Of a DNA stretch of 64,000 bases, positions 1-10,610 are shown in pieces. The number at the start of each line of letters is the position of its first letter. Position 1 is the stretch's first letter. Both the position numbers and the translations under genes were made by a program. Under the pieces are notes generated by a model. It did not search any database. It saw only the letters and a list, made by a program, of their open reading frames with translations, and was not told the origin of the DNA. Location: contig NZ_CABHXX010000074.1 in NCBI RefSeq assembly GCF_902170565.1, forward strand, positions 1 to 64,000, written 5' to 3'. Source of the stretch: Yersinia thracica. Its GTDB lineage: Bacteria > Pseudomonadota > Gammaproteobacteria > Enterobacterales > Enterobacteriaceae.

Positions 1-3000
1 CTGGTTTTTTGCTCAAATGTAGTGTTTTTGACCGCTTCGAAAATCACTTTGCCGTGGGTGCTGGTCAGTTTGGCATTCTGGCCAGCAGCAATTTTGCTCG
101 CCTGATAGGTACTGTCATCGCGGCTTAACAGGCTAATATCACCGTCAGCCGTGAATTCCGTCACTTTATTGGTCGCCACATGATGGACATTATGGTGCGA
201 TTTTTTCCGCCCCCACCACTTACGAGTACTCCAGCGTTCTTCGGCATGGCTGGTTTCTTCCATTGCCTGGGCGAATAGATAGCCGCCCTCAGCCGCAATA
301 TCCATCACTTTTTTGGCTACCAACTGAGTGGCCTGAAACAAGATGCTGCCATTTGATATCAGCGTCAGTGTGCCGCCGCTATTGAGCTGAGTGGATTGCT
401 GGAGTTTTCTGTAGCTGGAATTATCGCCACCGCCATAATGATCCTCGTTCAACACCGATTCAAAGCGCATATCGCCGCCGGAAGTCAGTGTCATATCACC
501 GCCAGCGGCGAGTTCTGCACCCTGGGTGATAAGCTGATGATTGGCCACCACATTCAGAGTGTTGCCGGCTTTCAGGCGAGTAGCGGCGTGGCGGGTGTAG
601 CGTGAGTCATCAGTCCAATCAATACCAGTGTATGGCAGCACCGCCAGTTGAATATGTTGCCCGGCTAATAAGGTGAGATTATTGTCCGCATTAATATTGC
701 TGCCCTGGGTCAGAATATCGCGACCGGCATTAATTAAGGTATTGCCTTTGGCATTTATCTGAACTGTATAATCAGGGGTTTGGGAGCGAGGGAATATATT
801 ATAATATACAGAGCCTGAATGGTTGTTATTATAACGCTCCATAAGATCTGACCAGACAGTTATATTATAGGGTTCCAGTTCAATATCACGAGCAGCGTGC
901 AAGTTAATATCCTGTCCGGCGTTTAGCTTGATCCCCTGTAATATCAGGTTATTACCGGCATTCAGTGTAATGTCGCCATTACTGGTTAATCGATTTGATA
1001 GCGATAATAGTTGGTTAATATTTTCCAAATATTTGTCTGGATCCAAAAAACCATCGGTAATTAGAATTTCTTCGGGCTTGAGTATATGTGAAACATTAAT
1101 ATCATGTCCGGCCGACAAGCTAATATTAGCTGCCGGATGGATAAGGGCGTCGGTTAATTGAATATCTTTACCTGCCATGGCAGTAAAATCATGGCTGGCT
1201 TTAATGCGATTAAATACCCGCGCATCATCTGGCTGACGCGAAGACATGTCAGGTGAATTTGTTTTAATATTCCCCTCACGGCTCAGAAATAAAATGTTGC
1301 TCCCCAAAAATTCACTTGATGATGAATAAATATCATTCAGTGCCGTCAGTGAAATATCCTGACCACGCAAACTGCTATTGGCTAATGCAATGCTGTCTTC
1401 TGCAACAAAGGTAATGTCGCCACTGGCCTGTATTAAATCTCTGCTGGAAATAGTCTTACCATGCAGTAAAATATTATGACCTTTTAATACCGGCGGTGTG
1501 AACTCGGATAATGATAAGGGAGCAGTTTTATCTAACTCCGGCACCGGGCGCTGTAACTGAATATTGTTGTTAAAGTCCAGCACGATATTTCCACCCGCCG
1601 TGATTGTCGCACTGTATTTTTCAGCCTCAGTTAACTGGTAAAACAATCGATTGTCATGAAAAACATAATAATCCGGCCCATGATAATCCACTTTATAATA
1701 ACGAAACTCATCTTTTACCCAGTCACTGGCGCTGCTGTTTAAAAAATTATTACCGGTCAGGAAAATATCTTTCTTGGCACTGATATGGCTGTTTTTATTC
1801 TCTAACTGGCTGGCATTAATATACAAATTATTCCCTGAATACAGGGTAGCAGCCGGTGATGACGCATTTAGTTGCCAAACACTTTTTTCAGTGTTGATCC
1901 GCCAGACACCACTTTGCCATTCACCGGTTTCGATGGCACCAAACCATTTTTCGGGCAGTTCTCGGGTGGGCCAGTCGTATGCTAATGTGATGATAACTTT
2001 GCCCGGTGAATCGCTATCGTCATCGTAATCATTAAGTTGGCGCGAATCCGGAATTAATTTCTGCCACCCGGCAGTCACTATCGGGCGACTATTATCCAGT
2101 TTTTCGGTACGGATAATTAAATCACCACTATTGGTTTTAATGGTGCCGGATTTATTTTCAACCAGAGTGTTTTTATTCCCCTCGGCATCTTTTTGTATCC
2201 AGAGATTATTCCCCGCAAGAAGTTTTGCTTGCTGACCGGTATTACGCACTTGATCACTAAATATACGCGCATCACGGTTAGAAAATAATCCCCCGGAATT
2301 ATTAAATTGTTGGCTGACCAATGTCGTATCGCGCATACTGAGTAATTCACTGCCCGCAGTGACAGTAATTTCCTTCCCGACAATATTCAGATCTTTGTTC
2401 GCTCGAATATCACCTAATGTCACATTGCCCGCGACATCAATATTGATATCTCCTTTGGTAGTGAAAGTATTTTTAAGATTAGCAGCCACGCCTTTTTCCG
2501 TTGATACCAGGCGGATACGATCAGCATACATTCCGCCTAGAGCGCGGGTATCTATCGCCAGCGCAGGAGCGGCACCTGCCGCGGGTAAAGATTGAATATG
2601 CCCATTCTGATATTCAACCTGATTAACACCCAGAATCATATCAAGATGATTTGCATAGATTTTACCGTCAAGATTTAGCGTGCGGCTGAGGATAGCTGTA
2701 TCACCCTGATTAAGAGTATTTAGCCCTTTATCACCTATCGTGATTGCTCCACCAGATACATCCAATCGCTTGAGTTGACCCATCCAACCCATGACCGGTG
2801 TTCCGGTGGTTAAGGTAACCGCATCCATATTGTGAAACATGCAGCCATTACAATGCAGACCATTAGGATTGGCGATAATCACACTGGCCTTTGGGCCAAA
2901 AACGACCAGTATTCCTTCCAGAGATGAAGGCTGACGGCTCGTCACTTCGTTAATAATTAACTGAGCGCTATTGCCCGTTAAATGTGGATTAGTGGCCAAC

Positions 3001-3275
3001 CGATCGGGTAATTCGGAATTGACATTCACTTGAGCATTATTTAATACCGCCCCCTTGGGGGAAATATTAAAGTCACGATAGCGGTTATGAGATACCCCGG
3101 CGGCGTTGGGTGTGGCAATATTGACCACGGGGATCTCGTCGTGAAGTGTCACTGTGGTTCGGCGATCCGCAGCTTGGATACCGGCCGCAATGGCTGGGTG
3201 CAAAGGGTGCACCGCCGTCAAATAAATCAGTATCCAGCTCAGAATACGCACGCGTTGATAAGCAAATCCGGCCAT
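1..3275 (-). CDS. Two-partner-secretion exoprotein, haemagglutinin/CdiA-like (3' part beyond window)
   Basis: An open frame runs from an ATG at 3275 (preceded by AGGAAGGTG) to the window edge, giving about 1,091 codons with no stop. Residues 1-31 look like a signal peptide ending in AIAAG, without an obvious extended (ESPR) region. A TPS secretion domain follows: NPHLTGNSAQLIINEV at about 96-111, then IIANPNG at about 133-139 followed directly by a CNGC cysteine pair at 142-145. These are family hallmarks of FHA/ShlA/CdiA proteins. The rest carries degenerate haemagglutinin repeats such as GDITLNAGNNLILQG and GQDINLHAARDIEL, expected to form a beta-helix. Such proteins are exported by a TpsB outer-membrane partner; no TpsB gene lies in the window. 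The C-terminus, which decides between adhesin, haemolysin and contact-dependent toxin, is outside the window. Confidence 0.9.
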   Translation of the reverse strand, partial: MAGFAYQRVRILSWILIYLTAVHPLHPAIAAGIQAADRRTTVTLHDEIPVVNIATPNAAGVSHNRYRDFNISPKGAVLNNAQVNVNSELPDRLATNPHLTGNSAQLIINEVTSRQPSSLEGILVVFGPKASVIIANPNGLHCNGCMFHNMDAVTLTTGTPVMGWMGQLKRLDVSGGAITIGDKGLNTLNQGDTAILSRTLNLDGKIYANHLDMILGVNQVEYQNGHIQSLPAAGAAPALAIDTRALGGMYADRIRLVSTEKGVAANLKNTFTTKGDINIDVAGNVTLGDIRANKDLNIVGKEITVTAGSELLSMRDTTLVSQQFNNSGGLFSNRDARIFSDQVRNTGQQAKLLAGNNLWIQKDAEGNKNTLVENKSGTIKTNSGDLIIRTEKLDNSRPIVTAGWQKLIPDSRQLNDYDDDSDSPGKVIITLAYDWPTRELPEKWFGAIETGEWQSGVWRINTEKSVWQLNASSPAATLYSGNNLYINASQLENKNSHISAKKDIFLTGNNFLNSSASDWVKDEFRYYKVDYHGPDYYVFHDNRLFYQLTEAEKYSATITAGGNIVLDFNNNIQLQRPVPELDKTAPLSLSEFTPPVLKGHNILLHGKTISSRDLIQASGDITFVAEDSIALANSSLRGQDISLTALNDIYSSSSEFLGSNILFLSREGNIKTNSPDMSSRQPDDARVFNRIKASHDFTAMAGKDIQLTDALIHPAANISLSAGHDINVSHILKPEEILITDGFLDPDKYLENINQLLSLSNRLTSNGDITLNAGNNLILQGIKLNAGQDINLHAARDIELEPYNITVWSDLMERYNNNHSGSVYYNIFPRSQTPDYTVQINAKGNTLINAGRDILTQGSNINADNNLTLLAGQHIQLAVLPYTGIDWTDDSRYTRHAATRLKAGNTLNVVANHQLITQGAELAAGGDMTLTSGGDMRFESVLNEDHYGGGDNSSYRKLQQSTQLNSGGTLTLISNGSILFQATQLVAKKVMDIAAEGGYLFAQAMEETSHAEERWSTRKWWGRKKSHHNVHHVATNKVTEFTADGDISLLSRDDSTYQASKIAAGQNAKLTSTHGKVIFEAVKNTTFEQKT

Positions 3276-3534
3276 AAATCACCTTCCTGGTGTTGTGAGG
3301 GATGCGCGGCTGATTTGTCATATAATAGGAAATCGGCAAGCCAGCCAGAGAGAACAACTCACTGACTAGCCTACGTAATTTGCGGGGCAAATATTATGGT
3401 AGTTTGGCTGATTTGCTATTTTACCCCCTTACTCATTGAGCAAATAATTGGCTGTAACTATTCCCATCATCCTGACTGACGATGTATAAGAGGATCCTAT
3501 TTTTCTGTCTGAAGTCGCATAAGGATGATGCCCC

Positions 3535-4422
3535 ATGAACCGCCTCCCTACCCTGTATGGCATTATTGCGATCCTGCTTTGGAGCATGAGTGTCGCCTTG
3601 ACGCGCGGGCTGTCTGAGACCTTGGGGCCATTTGGTGCCGGAGCGGCAATTTATACTGTCAGTGGAATTTTGGTGTGGCTGGTCGCCGGGAAACCCACTT
3701 TGCGCGGGCAGCATCCGGCCTATTTGTATGGCTGTGGTGCGCTGTTTGTGGTGTATATGGTGGCTTTTGCCTTAGCCATCGGGATGGCAAATGACCGCCA
3801 GCAAACTCTCGAAATCGGCTTGATTAATTATCTGTGGCCTAGTCTAACTCTGCTGTTAGCGGTGCCCTTACTCAAACTCCGGGCGCGTTGGTGGCTGTGG
3901 CCGGGGGGCGCTTTGGCGCTGTTTGGCGTTATTTGGGTAGTGAGTGGCGGAGATGGGTTGGATGTCAGTACCCTGAAAACTAATATCAGCAGTAACCCGC
4001 TAGCTTACAGTCTGGCGCTCATTGCGGCCTTTACTTGGGCGGGTTATTCCAATCTGGTGCGGATATACAGCCACGGGCCAGGGGCATTGCCACTTTTTTT
4101 GCTCGCCTGCGCCTTGTGTCTGTGGGTGATGTTTTTTATGCTGACCCCCGGCAAGTTGCATTTCACTCAGCGCGCCACTTTTGAGCTGTTACTGATGGGA
4201 GCCAATACTGCACTGGCCTATCTGTGCTGGGATATCGCCATGAAAAAAGGCAACGCCACATTGGTCGCCGCCCTCTCTTACTTCACACCGTTGTTATCGA
4301 TATTGATTGCCAGTTTGTGGCTCAATACCTTGCCGCCAGCCGCTTTCTGGCCCGGTGTTGCGATGGTGGTTGCCGGTTCATTACTCTGCTGGTCTGCCAG
4401 CCGCTCCGCTATTGAGAAATGA
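3535..4422 (+). CDS. yddG: YddG-like aromatic amino acid exporter (DMT/EamA superfamily)
   Basis: This is a 295-residue, very hydrophobic protein with about ten membrane helices and two EamA-type halves. Segments such as [19 protein letters not shown] near the N-terminus and [20 protein letters not shown] resemble E. coli YddG, an inner-membrane exporter of aromatic amino acids. The start ATG at 3535 follows AAGGATGATGCCCC, which gives a usable ribosome site. It is monocistronic and divergent from the TPS exoprotein gene, with a 259 bp promoter-bearing gap. Its 3' end overlaps that of convergent yacL by 14 bp. Substrate specificity is inferred from family resemblance; another DMT export role is possible. 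Confidence 0.85.
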   Translation: MNRLPTLYGIIAILLWSMSVALTRGLSETLGPFGAGAAIYTVSGILVWLVAGKPTLRGQHPAYLYGCGALFVVYMVAFALAIGMANDRQQTLEIGLINYLWPSLTLLLAVPLLKLRARWWLWPGGALALFGVIWVVSGGDGLDVSTLKTNISSNPLAYSLALIAAFTWAGYSNLVRIYSHGPGALPLFLLACALCLWVMFFMLTPGKLHFTQRATFELLLMGANTALAYLCWDIAMKKGNATLVAALSYFTPLLSILIASLWLNTLPPAAFWPGVAMVVAGSLLCWSASRSAIEK

Positions 4423-4771
4423 TGAAGTTACGATAGCCTTTCAAGACTAAAAGAAAGTCTTCCAGGCCGCACAAGCAGAGGCTTTCTTCATCATAGTAAT
4501 TCATGCCCTCTTCCATTTCGTCGCCTTCAATATCTAATTGATTGGCGCGCACCATCACTTCTTCGCCATCTAGCCATAAGGTATATTCATGGCCCGTCAG
4601 TTGCCACTGGCGCTCACTGCCTTTGACTTCAGCCGCCGCAGCTTCTATTTGATCCAGCTTTGCTAAATCACCTTTAATCTCTTCATTGAGCCAGTGGCCG
4701 ATCACTTCATGCCCCATGGAGAATCTGACCAGCACTTGTCCGGTTAAATCACGCAAGAATTCATAGTCCAT
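4409..4771 (-). CDS. yacL: UPF0231 family protein YacL
   Basis: The 120-residue protein begins [20 protein letters not shown] and contains [36 protein letters not shown] and CGLEDFL, the conserved blocks of E. coli YacL (UPF0231, about 120 aa). It is acidic and presumably cytoplasmic; its function is unknown to me. As in E. coli it lies just downstream of acnB on the same strand, but a terminator-like hairpin and an ERIC repeat fill the 296 bp gap. Its stop lies inside the end of convergent yddG. Confidence 0.93.
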   Translation of the reverse strand: MDYEFLRDLTGQVLVRFSMGHEVIGHWLNEEIKGDLAKLDQIEAAAAEVKGSERQWQLTGHEYTLWLDGEEVMVRANQLDIEGDEMEEGMNYYDEESLCLCGLEDFLLVLKGYRNFIISQ

Positions 4772-4889
4772 AGCATGCCCTCCTGATGCTCTTTTAATTA
4801 TTGTAACCGTATTTGATTATCTCACTTGGCGCGGAATCGCAAAGCCGACAAATAACAGCAAAATTTCCCTTCAATACGATTTTTAAAAT

Positions 4890-4920
4890 ATAAACGGGAG
4901 GCCATTGGCCTCCCGTTTAT
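4890..4920 (-). terminator. Hairpin terminator downstream of acnB
   Basis: A perfect 14 bp inverted repeat (4890-4903 with 4907-4920) encloses a 3-base loop. On the minus strand it is followed by TATTTTAAAAA. It lies between acnB and yacL, and its outer edge touches the ERIC repeat. Confidence 0.7.
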
Positions 4921-5046
4921 ACTCGTCATACTTCAAGCTGCATATGCGTTGGCTACGTTCAATCACCCGAATCACTTACAACACAGTAAGCTCATCGGGA
5001 CTCTCCCACTTGCCGCCTTCCTGCAACTCGAATTATTTAGAGTATA
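4918..5046 (-). repeat. ERIC repeat, copy A
   Basis: A 129 bp imperfect palindrome bounded by TATACT/AGTATA. Read on the minus strand it contains CCCGATGAGCTTAC and GTAAGTGATTCGGGTGATTG, then CATATGCAGCTTGAAGTATG, the core of the enterobacterial repetitive intergenic consensus. It matches the copies at 31124 and 56512 over most of its length. It lies in the acnB 3' region and could fold in the mRNA. Confidence 0.9.
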
Positions 5047-5067
5047 GCAGGGGCGAAATATAGCGGC

Positions 5068-7665
5068 TTACACGGCGGTTTGGAAGATAACACCATCAGC
5101 TTTATCAGTATATTGGCTTAACTGATCAAAATTCAGGTAACGGTAAGTATCTTCTGCGGTCTTATCAACCTGAGCCATATAAGTTTGATATTCATCCGGA
5201 GTTGGCAGACGCCCCAGCAGGGATGCAATCGCCGCCAGTTCAGCCGACGCCAGATAAACATTCGCCCCATTCCCCAAGCGGTTCGGGAAGTTACGGGTGG
5301 AAGTCGAAACCACTGTGGCTCCATCTGCCACGCGCGCCTGGTTACCCATGCACAGAGAGCAACCAGGGATCTCAATGCGAGCACCACTCTTACCAAAGAC
5401 GCTGTAATAGCCCTCTTCAGTCAGCTGCGCGGCATCCATTTTGGTCGGTGGAGCAACCCACAGGCGGGTTGGCAACTGGCCTTTATGTTGATCCAGCAAC
5501 TTACCGGCAGCACGGAAGTGGCCAATGTTGGTCATACAGGAACCGATAAAGACTTCATCGATTTTGCTGTTAGCCACATCGGACAGCAAGCGGGCATCAT
5601 CAGGATCGTTTGGCGCGCACAGAATCGGCTGAGTGATTTCCGCCAAATCGATTTCGATCACTGCGGCGTATTCTGCATCCGCATCACCTTCCAGCAGATT
5701 AGGGTTCGCCAACCAGCTTTCCATGCCATTGACACGGCGCTCCAGCGTACGGCGGTCGCCGTAACCTTCAGCTATCATCCACTTCAACAACACAATGTTG
5801 GATTGCAGATATTCAATGATCGGCGCTTTATCCAGCTTGATGGTGCAACCAGCAGCAGAGCGCTCAGCGGAAGCATCCGCCAGCTCGAATGCCTGTTCAA
5901 CTTTCAGCTCTGGCAGGCCTTCAATTTCCAGAATTCGGCCAGAGAAGATATTCTTCTTGCCTTGTTTCTCAACCGTCAGCAGGCCTTCTTGAATCGCGTA
6001 GTAAGGAATTGCATGCACCAGATCACGCAGAGTGATACCCGGCTGCATTTTACCTTTAAAGCGCACCAGCACCGACTCAGGCATGTCCAATGGCATCACG
6101 CCTGTTGCTGCCGCAAAGGCCACCAGACCAGAACCCGCCGGGAAAGAAATCCCGATAGGGAAGCGGGTGTGAGAGTCACCGCCAGTGCCGACAGTATCTG
6201 GCAGCAGCATACGGTTAAGCCATGAGTGAATGATGCCATCACCTGGGCGCAGCGACACACCGCCACGATTCATAATAAAGTCAGGCAGTGTGTGGTGAGT
6301 GGTCACGTCAACTGGCTTCGGATACGCCGCCGTATGACAGAATGACTGCATCACTAAGTCAGCTGAGAAACCCAGACAGGCTAAATCTTTCAGCTCATCA
6401 CGGGTCATCGGGCCGGTGGTATCTTGTGAACCGACCGAGGTCATTTTAGGTTCGCAGTATTCCCCCGGACGTACACCGGCAACACCGCAAGCGCGACCCA
6501 CCATTTTCTGCGCCAGCGAGAAACCTTTGTTGCTTTTGGCAACCGGCTTCGCGATACGGAAGACTTCACTGACCGGCAAGCCCAGAGATTCGCGGGCTTT
6601 GGTGGTCAAACCACGGCCGACGATCAACGGAATACGCCCACCAGCACGGACTTCGTCCAACAACACTTCAGTTTTCAGCTCGAAGGTAGCAAGTATTTCA
6701 CCAGTATCATGAAGGCGAACTTCGCCCAGATATGGATAGATATCAATGACATCGCCCATATTCAGGTTACTGACATCCACTTCGATAGGCAAGGCACCGG
6801 CATCTTCCATGGTGTTAAAGAAGATTGGCGCAATTTTGCTGCCCAGCACCACACCGCCGCCGCGCTTATTTGGCACGTAAGGGATGTCGTCGCCCATAAA
6901 CCACAGCACGGAGTTAGTGGCAGATTTACGGGAGGAACCGGTACCGACTACATCGCCAACATAGGCCAGTGGGAAGCCTTTTTTGTTCAGTTCTTCAATC
7001 TGTTTGATCGGGCCAACACTGCCCGGTTGATCCGGATGAATACCTTCGCGGGCATTTTTCAGCATCGCCAAAGCATGCAATGGGATATCAGGGCGAGACC
7101 AGGCATCTTGAGCTGGAGACAAGTCATCGGTGTTGGTTTCACCGGTCACTTTAAACACAGTTACAGTGATTTTTTCTGCCAACGCCGGGCGGGAAAGATA
7201 CCATTCGGCATCCGCCCAGGATTGCATGACTTTCTTGGCGTGGGGATTGCTGGCTTTAGCTTTTTCTTCCACATCGTAGAAGTTATCAAACATCAGCAAG
7301 GTATGAGATAACGCTTTGCCCGCAATCGGTGCCAGCTTTTCATTATCTAACGCATCAATCAGCGGATGAATGTTATAGCCGCCCTGCATGGTACCAAGCA
7401 GTTCAATCGCTTTTTCGGCATTAATCAGGGGAGAGTGGGCTTCGCCCTTGGCAATGGCCGCCAGAAAACCAGCTTTAACATAGGCTGCTTCATCAACACC
7501 GGGTGGTACGCGGTTAATCAGCAGATCTAACAAGAATTCTTCTTCGCCCGCAGGCGGATTTTTTAATGATTCAACCAGCGCGGCCATTTGTGACGCATCT
7601 AATGGCTTGGGGACGATACCCTCAGCAGCACGCTCGGCTACGTGCTTACGGTATTCTTCTAGCAC
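5068..7665 (-). CDS. acnB: Aconitate hydratase B (bifunctional 2-methylisocitrate dehydratase)
   Basis: The 865 residues equal the length of E. coli AcnB. It interconverts citrate and isocitrate in the TCA cycle using a [4Fe-4S] cluster in the cytoplasm. The HEAT-like N-terminal domain starts [19 protein letters not shown], then comes the swivel domain ([20 protein letters not shown]). The C-terminal part holds the cluster cysteines in [14 protein letters not shown] and [15 protein letters not shown]. Translation starts at GTG (7663-7665) behind a strong GCGAGGAGAGAG. AcnB is also known as an mRNA-binding regulator when its cluster is lost. The upstream neighbour is the accessory fepA block rather than yacH as in E. 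coli. Confidence 0.98.
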   Translation of the reverse strand: MLEEYRKHVAERAAEGIVPKPLDASQMAALVESLKNPPAGEEEFLLDLLINRVPPGVDEAAYVKAGFLAAIAKGEAHSPLINAEKAIELLGTMQGGYNIHPLIDALDNEKLAPIAGKALSHTLLMFDNFYDVEEKAKASNPHAKKVMQSWADAEWYLSRPALAEKITVTVFKVTGETNTDDLSPAQDAWSRPDIPLHALAMLKNAREGIHPDQPGSVGPIKQIEELNKKGFPLAYVGDVVGTGSSRKSATNSVLWFMGDDIPYVPNKRGGGVVLGSKIAPIFFNTMEDAGALPIEVDVSNLNMGDVIDIYPYLGEVRLHDTGEILATFELKTEVLLDEVRAGGRIPLIVGRGLTTKARESLGLPVSEVFRIAKPVAKSNKGFSLAQKMVGRACGVAGVRPGEYCEPKMTSVGSQDTTGPMTRDELKDLACLGFSADLVMQSFCHTAAYPKPVDVTTHHTLPDFIMNRGGVSLRPGDGIIHSWLNRMLLPDTVGTGGDSHTRFPIGISFPAGSGLVAFAAATGVMPLDMPESVLVRFKGKMQPGITLRDLVHAIPYYAIQEGLLTVEKQGKKNIFSGRILEIEGLPELKVEQAFELADASAERSAAGCTIKLDKAPIIEYLQSNIVLLKWMIAEGYGDRRTLERRVNGMESWLANPNLLEGDADAEYAAVIEIDLAEITQPILCAPNDPDDARLLSDVANSKIDEVFIGSCMTNIGHFRAAGKLLDQHKGQLPTRLWVAPPTKMDAAQLTEEGYYSVFGKSGARIEIPGCSLCMGNQARVADGATVVSTSTRNFPNRLGNGANVYLASAELAAIASLLGRLPTPDEYQTYMAQVDKTAEDTYRYLNFDQLSQYTDKADGVIFQTAV

Positions 7666-8042
7666 GACTCTCTCCTCGCTTTAATTATCATATATTTTGC
7701 CAGGCTATCAGTAGCCACCAGCCATCATCATTGATGCACCAGGTGTAAGGTAAGATGCCCAGTTTCGCTCAGCCAGCATACCAGTATTTGAACTCAGTGT
7801 TAATTCGTTCACATAAAAGCAACATTAAATTTTTGCTGAATCGTTGAGCGCAGTGTAATCATCTGACGTATTGATAGCGGCTCTCAGTTAGCCCTTTACA
7901 GTAGGGTAATATCCGTAAAATACCTTGGCATAATAACCTTATTAAATGAGTGGACACCATCTTACAATGAGAATCTCGTGCTGTCGGTAGGATTTTTAGG
8001 GCGCGGAATAGCGAATGGAAGATATTGTGACGATAAATGAAA
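7666..8042. other. Intergenic region upstream of acnB
   Basis: About 375 bp without a convincing gene. It must contain the acnB promoter (read leftwards) and the end of the fepA transcript. I could not single out a promoter or CRP/ArcA/Fur site with confidence. A short ORF overlapping the acnB start (7566-7748, plus strand) has no family features. Confidence 0.6.
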
Positions 8043-8070
8043 CAGAAACAGCCGATAATGACTGTTTCTG
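8043..8070 (-). terminator. Hairpin downstream of fepA
   Basis: CAGAAACAG at 8043-8051 pairs with CTGTTTCTG at 8062-8070. On the minus strand the stem is followed by TTTCATTTAT. Its position 36 bp past the fepA stop suits transcription termination. Confidence 0.6.
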
Positions 8071-8106
8071 CTTTAACAAAAAACCAATGCCCAAAATGAA
8101 GGACAT

Positions 8107-10401
8107 TTAGAATTGGGTATTCAAGCTAACAAAATATGTCCGGCCTGACTCATTGTAAGTGGCGGCCCCTGCCCCGGCGATCCCCGCTACGCTCTGGGCA
8201 TTGCCGGCGCGGAACTGGCGTTTATCGAACAGGTTTTCAATCCCGGTGGTGACACTGACATTTTTGGTCACTGTATAACTGCCGCTCAGGCCGAAGATAG
8301 CATACGGGCTGACTTCATTGCGCGCGGTGCCAGTGACCGGCAGACCTTGATAGTCATATTTCTTCGGCTTCTGACGCCCATACCATGTCACTGTCGACAG
8401 TAAGGACAAATCATCCGTTGCCTGCCAACTCAGTGAGCTGTTCAAGGTATATTTCGGCGTGATTGATAAATAATCGCCGGTGGTTTTATTCTTCGATTCC
8501 AGCATGTAGGTCAGATTACTGCTCCATTGCACCGCGTCGGTGAATGGCACGGTCAAGTTACCTTCCAGCCCTTCAACCAGCGCTTTCGGTACGTTTTCCC
8601 ACTTGAAGATATCAGAATTAGTGTAATCTCCAGTGCCGCCATTGGCCGTTCCGAGGGAGACTATACCCGGCTCAATCTTATCGCGGTAATCATTACGGAA
8701 GTAAGTGATACCGGCAATAATACCGTCGTTATGGAACTCGAATCCTATCTCTTTGTTGATGCTGGTTTCCGCTGACAGAGCGTCATTGCCCATCAGGTAG
8801 CAACTGCCCCCAGCACCATAGCACCCCTGACCACGGCTATATAACAGATAGTTAGGATTGGTTTGATAGAGATTTGGCGCTTTATAGGCGCGGGCAATCC
8901 CCATTTTCATAGTGAAATAGTCGCCCAGTTCTTGTGACAGGTTTAGCCCCGGACTCCAGTTGCTTCCCGCGGTGCTGTGATGATCAAAACGCAGCGCGGG
9001 GGTGAGCATGGTGGTCTCCGTCAACTCGATATTATCTTCCACAAATACCGAGACTATCTGTGCTGAAGTGCGCGTATCTCGCCCGACGCCCGTTAAACCG
9101 CCCACATTGCCGCCTTCAGTCGTGGTTTGAGTATTGGAGGTTGGGTCGTTCATTTTCTGGTCATTCCATTCCGCGCCGACAGTCAGCACTTGATTGACCC
9201 CTAACTCAAACGGCAGGTTAACCTCGGAATGGGCCAGATAGTTATCCAATTTGATCGTGCTGAATTTGTTATTGGAGAAGATACCCTCGGTGCCGCCCGC
9301 CAGCCCCTCATTAATGCGTGAGTTCCGGGTATTTTCATATTGGACATAAGAGGTGGTGCTGACGCCGTTATCCCAAAAACCGCGATGTGTCAGTGAGAAA
9401 TTACCACGATACATTACGTTGGTTTCCGCACCATATAAACTGCGAACAATGGCATTGCTGTTGGTGTTTTGTGTATCACCGGCATAAATATTCCCTTGGC
9501 GGCTATAACCCGCCTCGAATGCCAGGGATTGGCCCTGAGCAAACTCCCAGCTCAGTAACCCGTTGATATCTTTATTACGAACCCCTTCACGACCGGCTGG
9601 CAATGTGCCCACCTGATTACCGGTTCGCGCTGATTCATGGCCTTGGTTAATATTCCAATCATCAGCATCAGTTTTATTGTATCCACCGTATAAGCGGAAA
9701 TTGACAGTATCACTTAATGGCCCCAACAGGCTGAAATCAGTGCGACGAGTCGCGCCTTCTTCGCTATGCTGCGGCATATTCATGTAAGCATTCCAGCTAC
9801 CATGCAGCTCTTTATCTGGCTGTTTGGTAATGATATTCACCACACCACCTGCGGCACCATTACCATAGCGCGCGGCGGCAGGGCCGCGTAATACTTCGAT
9901 TTTCTCAACCATATTCGCCGGTACCCAGTTGGTATCACCACGGGTATCGCGCTCACCGCGCCAACCATAACGCACCGCATTGCGGCTCGAAACCGGAATG
10001 CCGTCAATCATAATCAGGGTGTTCTCAGGCCCCATGCCGCGAATATCAATCTGGCGGTTATTCCCGCGCTGACCGCTGGCAGAGTTACCTGAAAGGTTAA
10101 CACCGGGCATGGTTCGGATAATTTCGGACAAATCATTCGCCGGAGGGCGTTTGCGGATATATTCTGCAGTGATAGTCGATGCGCCCAGCGCTTGGCGGAC
10201 TTGCTGCTGAGCCGTGACCACCAAGGTATCGCCCGTTGCCGCTGTGCTTTCTGCGGCGGTTGTTTTTTGTTGTTGTGACGTGTCTGAATCAGACCCTGCC
10301 TGAGTGGTATCTTGTGTCTGCGCCCAAAGCGGAGTCGAAATACAGAGACCAATCAAGCTCGCTAAGGTCGTCAGAGAGCGCCGCTGCCATTTTACTTTCA
10401 T
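8107..10401 (-). CDS. fepA: TonB-dependent ferric enterobactin receptor FepA
   Basis: This is a 764-residue outer-membrane receptor for catecholate siderophores. I chose the ATG at 10401 because GGGGAAAG lies 6-8 bases upstream; a GTG at 10428 is the longer option. The signal peptide ends LWA at about 25-27 and the TonB box DTLVVTA lies at about 58-64. The plug contains IRTMPGVNLSGNSASGQRGN and RQIDIRGMGPENTLIMIDG, then GPAAARYGNGAAGGVVNIIT, nearly identical to E. coli FepA. The barrel includes a cysteine-pair loop (GQGCYGAGGSCYLMGND) and ends in the usual terminal Phe (SLNTQF). It is divergent from an AraC-type regulator across a region with a Fur box. There is no enterobactin biosynthesis or fepBCD gene nearby, so it may scavenge xenosiderophores. 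Confidence 0.95.
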   Translation of the reverse strand: MKVKWQRRSLTTLASLIGLCISTPLWAQTQDTTQAGSDSDTSQQQKTTAAESTAATGDTLVVTAQQQVRQALGASTITAEYIRKRPPANDLSEIIRTMPGVNLSGNSASGQRGNNRQIDIRGMGPENTLIMIDGIPVSSRNAVRYGWRGERDTRGDTNWVPANMVEKIEVLRGPAAARYGNGAAGGVVNIITKQPDKELHGSWNAYMNMPQHSEEGATRRTDFSLLGPLSDTVNFRLYGGYNKTDADDWNINQGHESARTGNQVGTLPAGREGVRNKDINGLLSWEFAQGQSLAFEAGYSRQGNIYAGDTQNTNSNAIVRSLYGAETNVMYRGNFSLTHRGFWDNGVSTTSYVQYENTRNSRINEGLAGGTEGIFSNNKFSTIKLDNYLAHSEVNLPFELGVNQVLTVGAEWNDQKMNDPTSNTQTTTEGGNVGGLTGVGRDTRTSAQIVSVFVEDNIELTETTMLTPALRFDHHSTAGSNWSPGLNLSQELGDYFTMKMGIARAYKAPNLYQTNPNYLLYSRGQGCYGAGGSCYLMGNDALSAETSINKEIGFEFHNDGIIAGITYFRNDYRDKIEPGIVSLGTANGGTGDYTNSDIFKWENVPKALVEGLEGNLTVPFTDAVQWSSNLTYMLESKNKTTGDYLSITPKYTLNSSLSWQATDDLSLLSTVTWYGRQKPKKYDYQGLPVTGTARNEVSPYAIFGLSGSYTVTKNVSVTTGIENLFDKRQFRAGNAQSVAGIAGAGAATYNESGRTYFVSLNTQF

Positions 10402-10493
10402 TACACTTTCCCCGATGCAAAAGCCCACAGCAAATGTCAGCAGAGGAAAATCTCTGCCAATCTATTCACGGGGCAACAAAAACGAACAAGATT

Positions 10494-10512
10494 GATAATT
10501 ATTTTCATTATC
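10494..10512. promoter_or_regulatory. Fur box between fepA and the araC-type regulator
   Basis: GATAATTATTTTCATTATC matches the 19-base Fur consensus at 16 of 19 positions by hand alignment. It lies 93 bp upstream of the fepA start and 98 bp upstream of the regulator start, so it could repress both directions when iron is plentiful. Confidence 0.85.
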
Positions 10513-10610
10513 AATTCATCCCGCTAATTGTTACATTTGCAATCAGAAAAAAGGTTTGTGTAAACAGCAAAACTCTTTGTTATAAAGTCAATATCAGTGG
10601 AGAGTTCATT

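Noticed and set aside
3276-3534. Possible small gene or TpsB remnant upstream of the TPS exoprotein
   Set aside because: No frame with POTRA or barrel features; only the two divergent promoters are needed here.
5185-6225. 346-codon plus-strand frame antisense to acnB
   Set aside because: It lies wholly inside the highly conserved acnB, has no family motifs, and its composition is that of a reverse-strand shadow.
10236-10610. Upstream extension of the AraC-type regulator
   Set aside because: It runs antisense through the fepA 5' end and across the Fur box; the ATG at 10611 has a proper ribosome site and matches family length.
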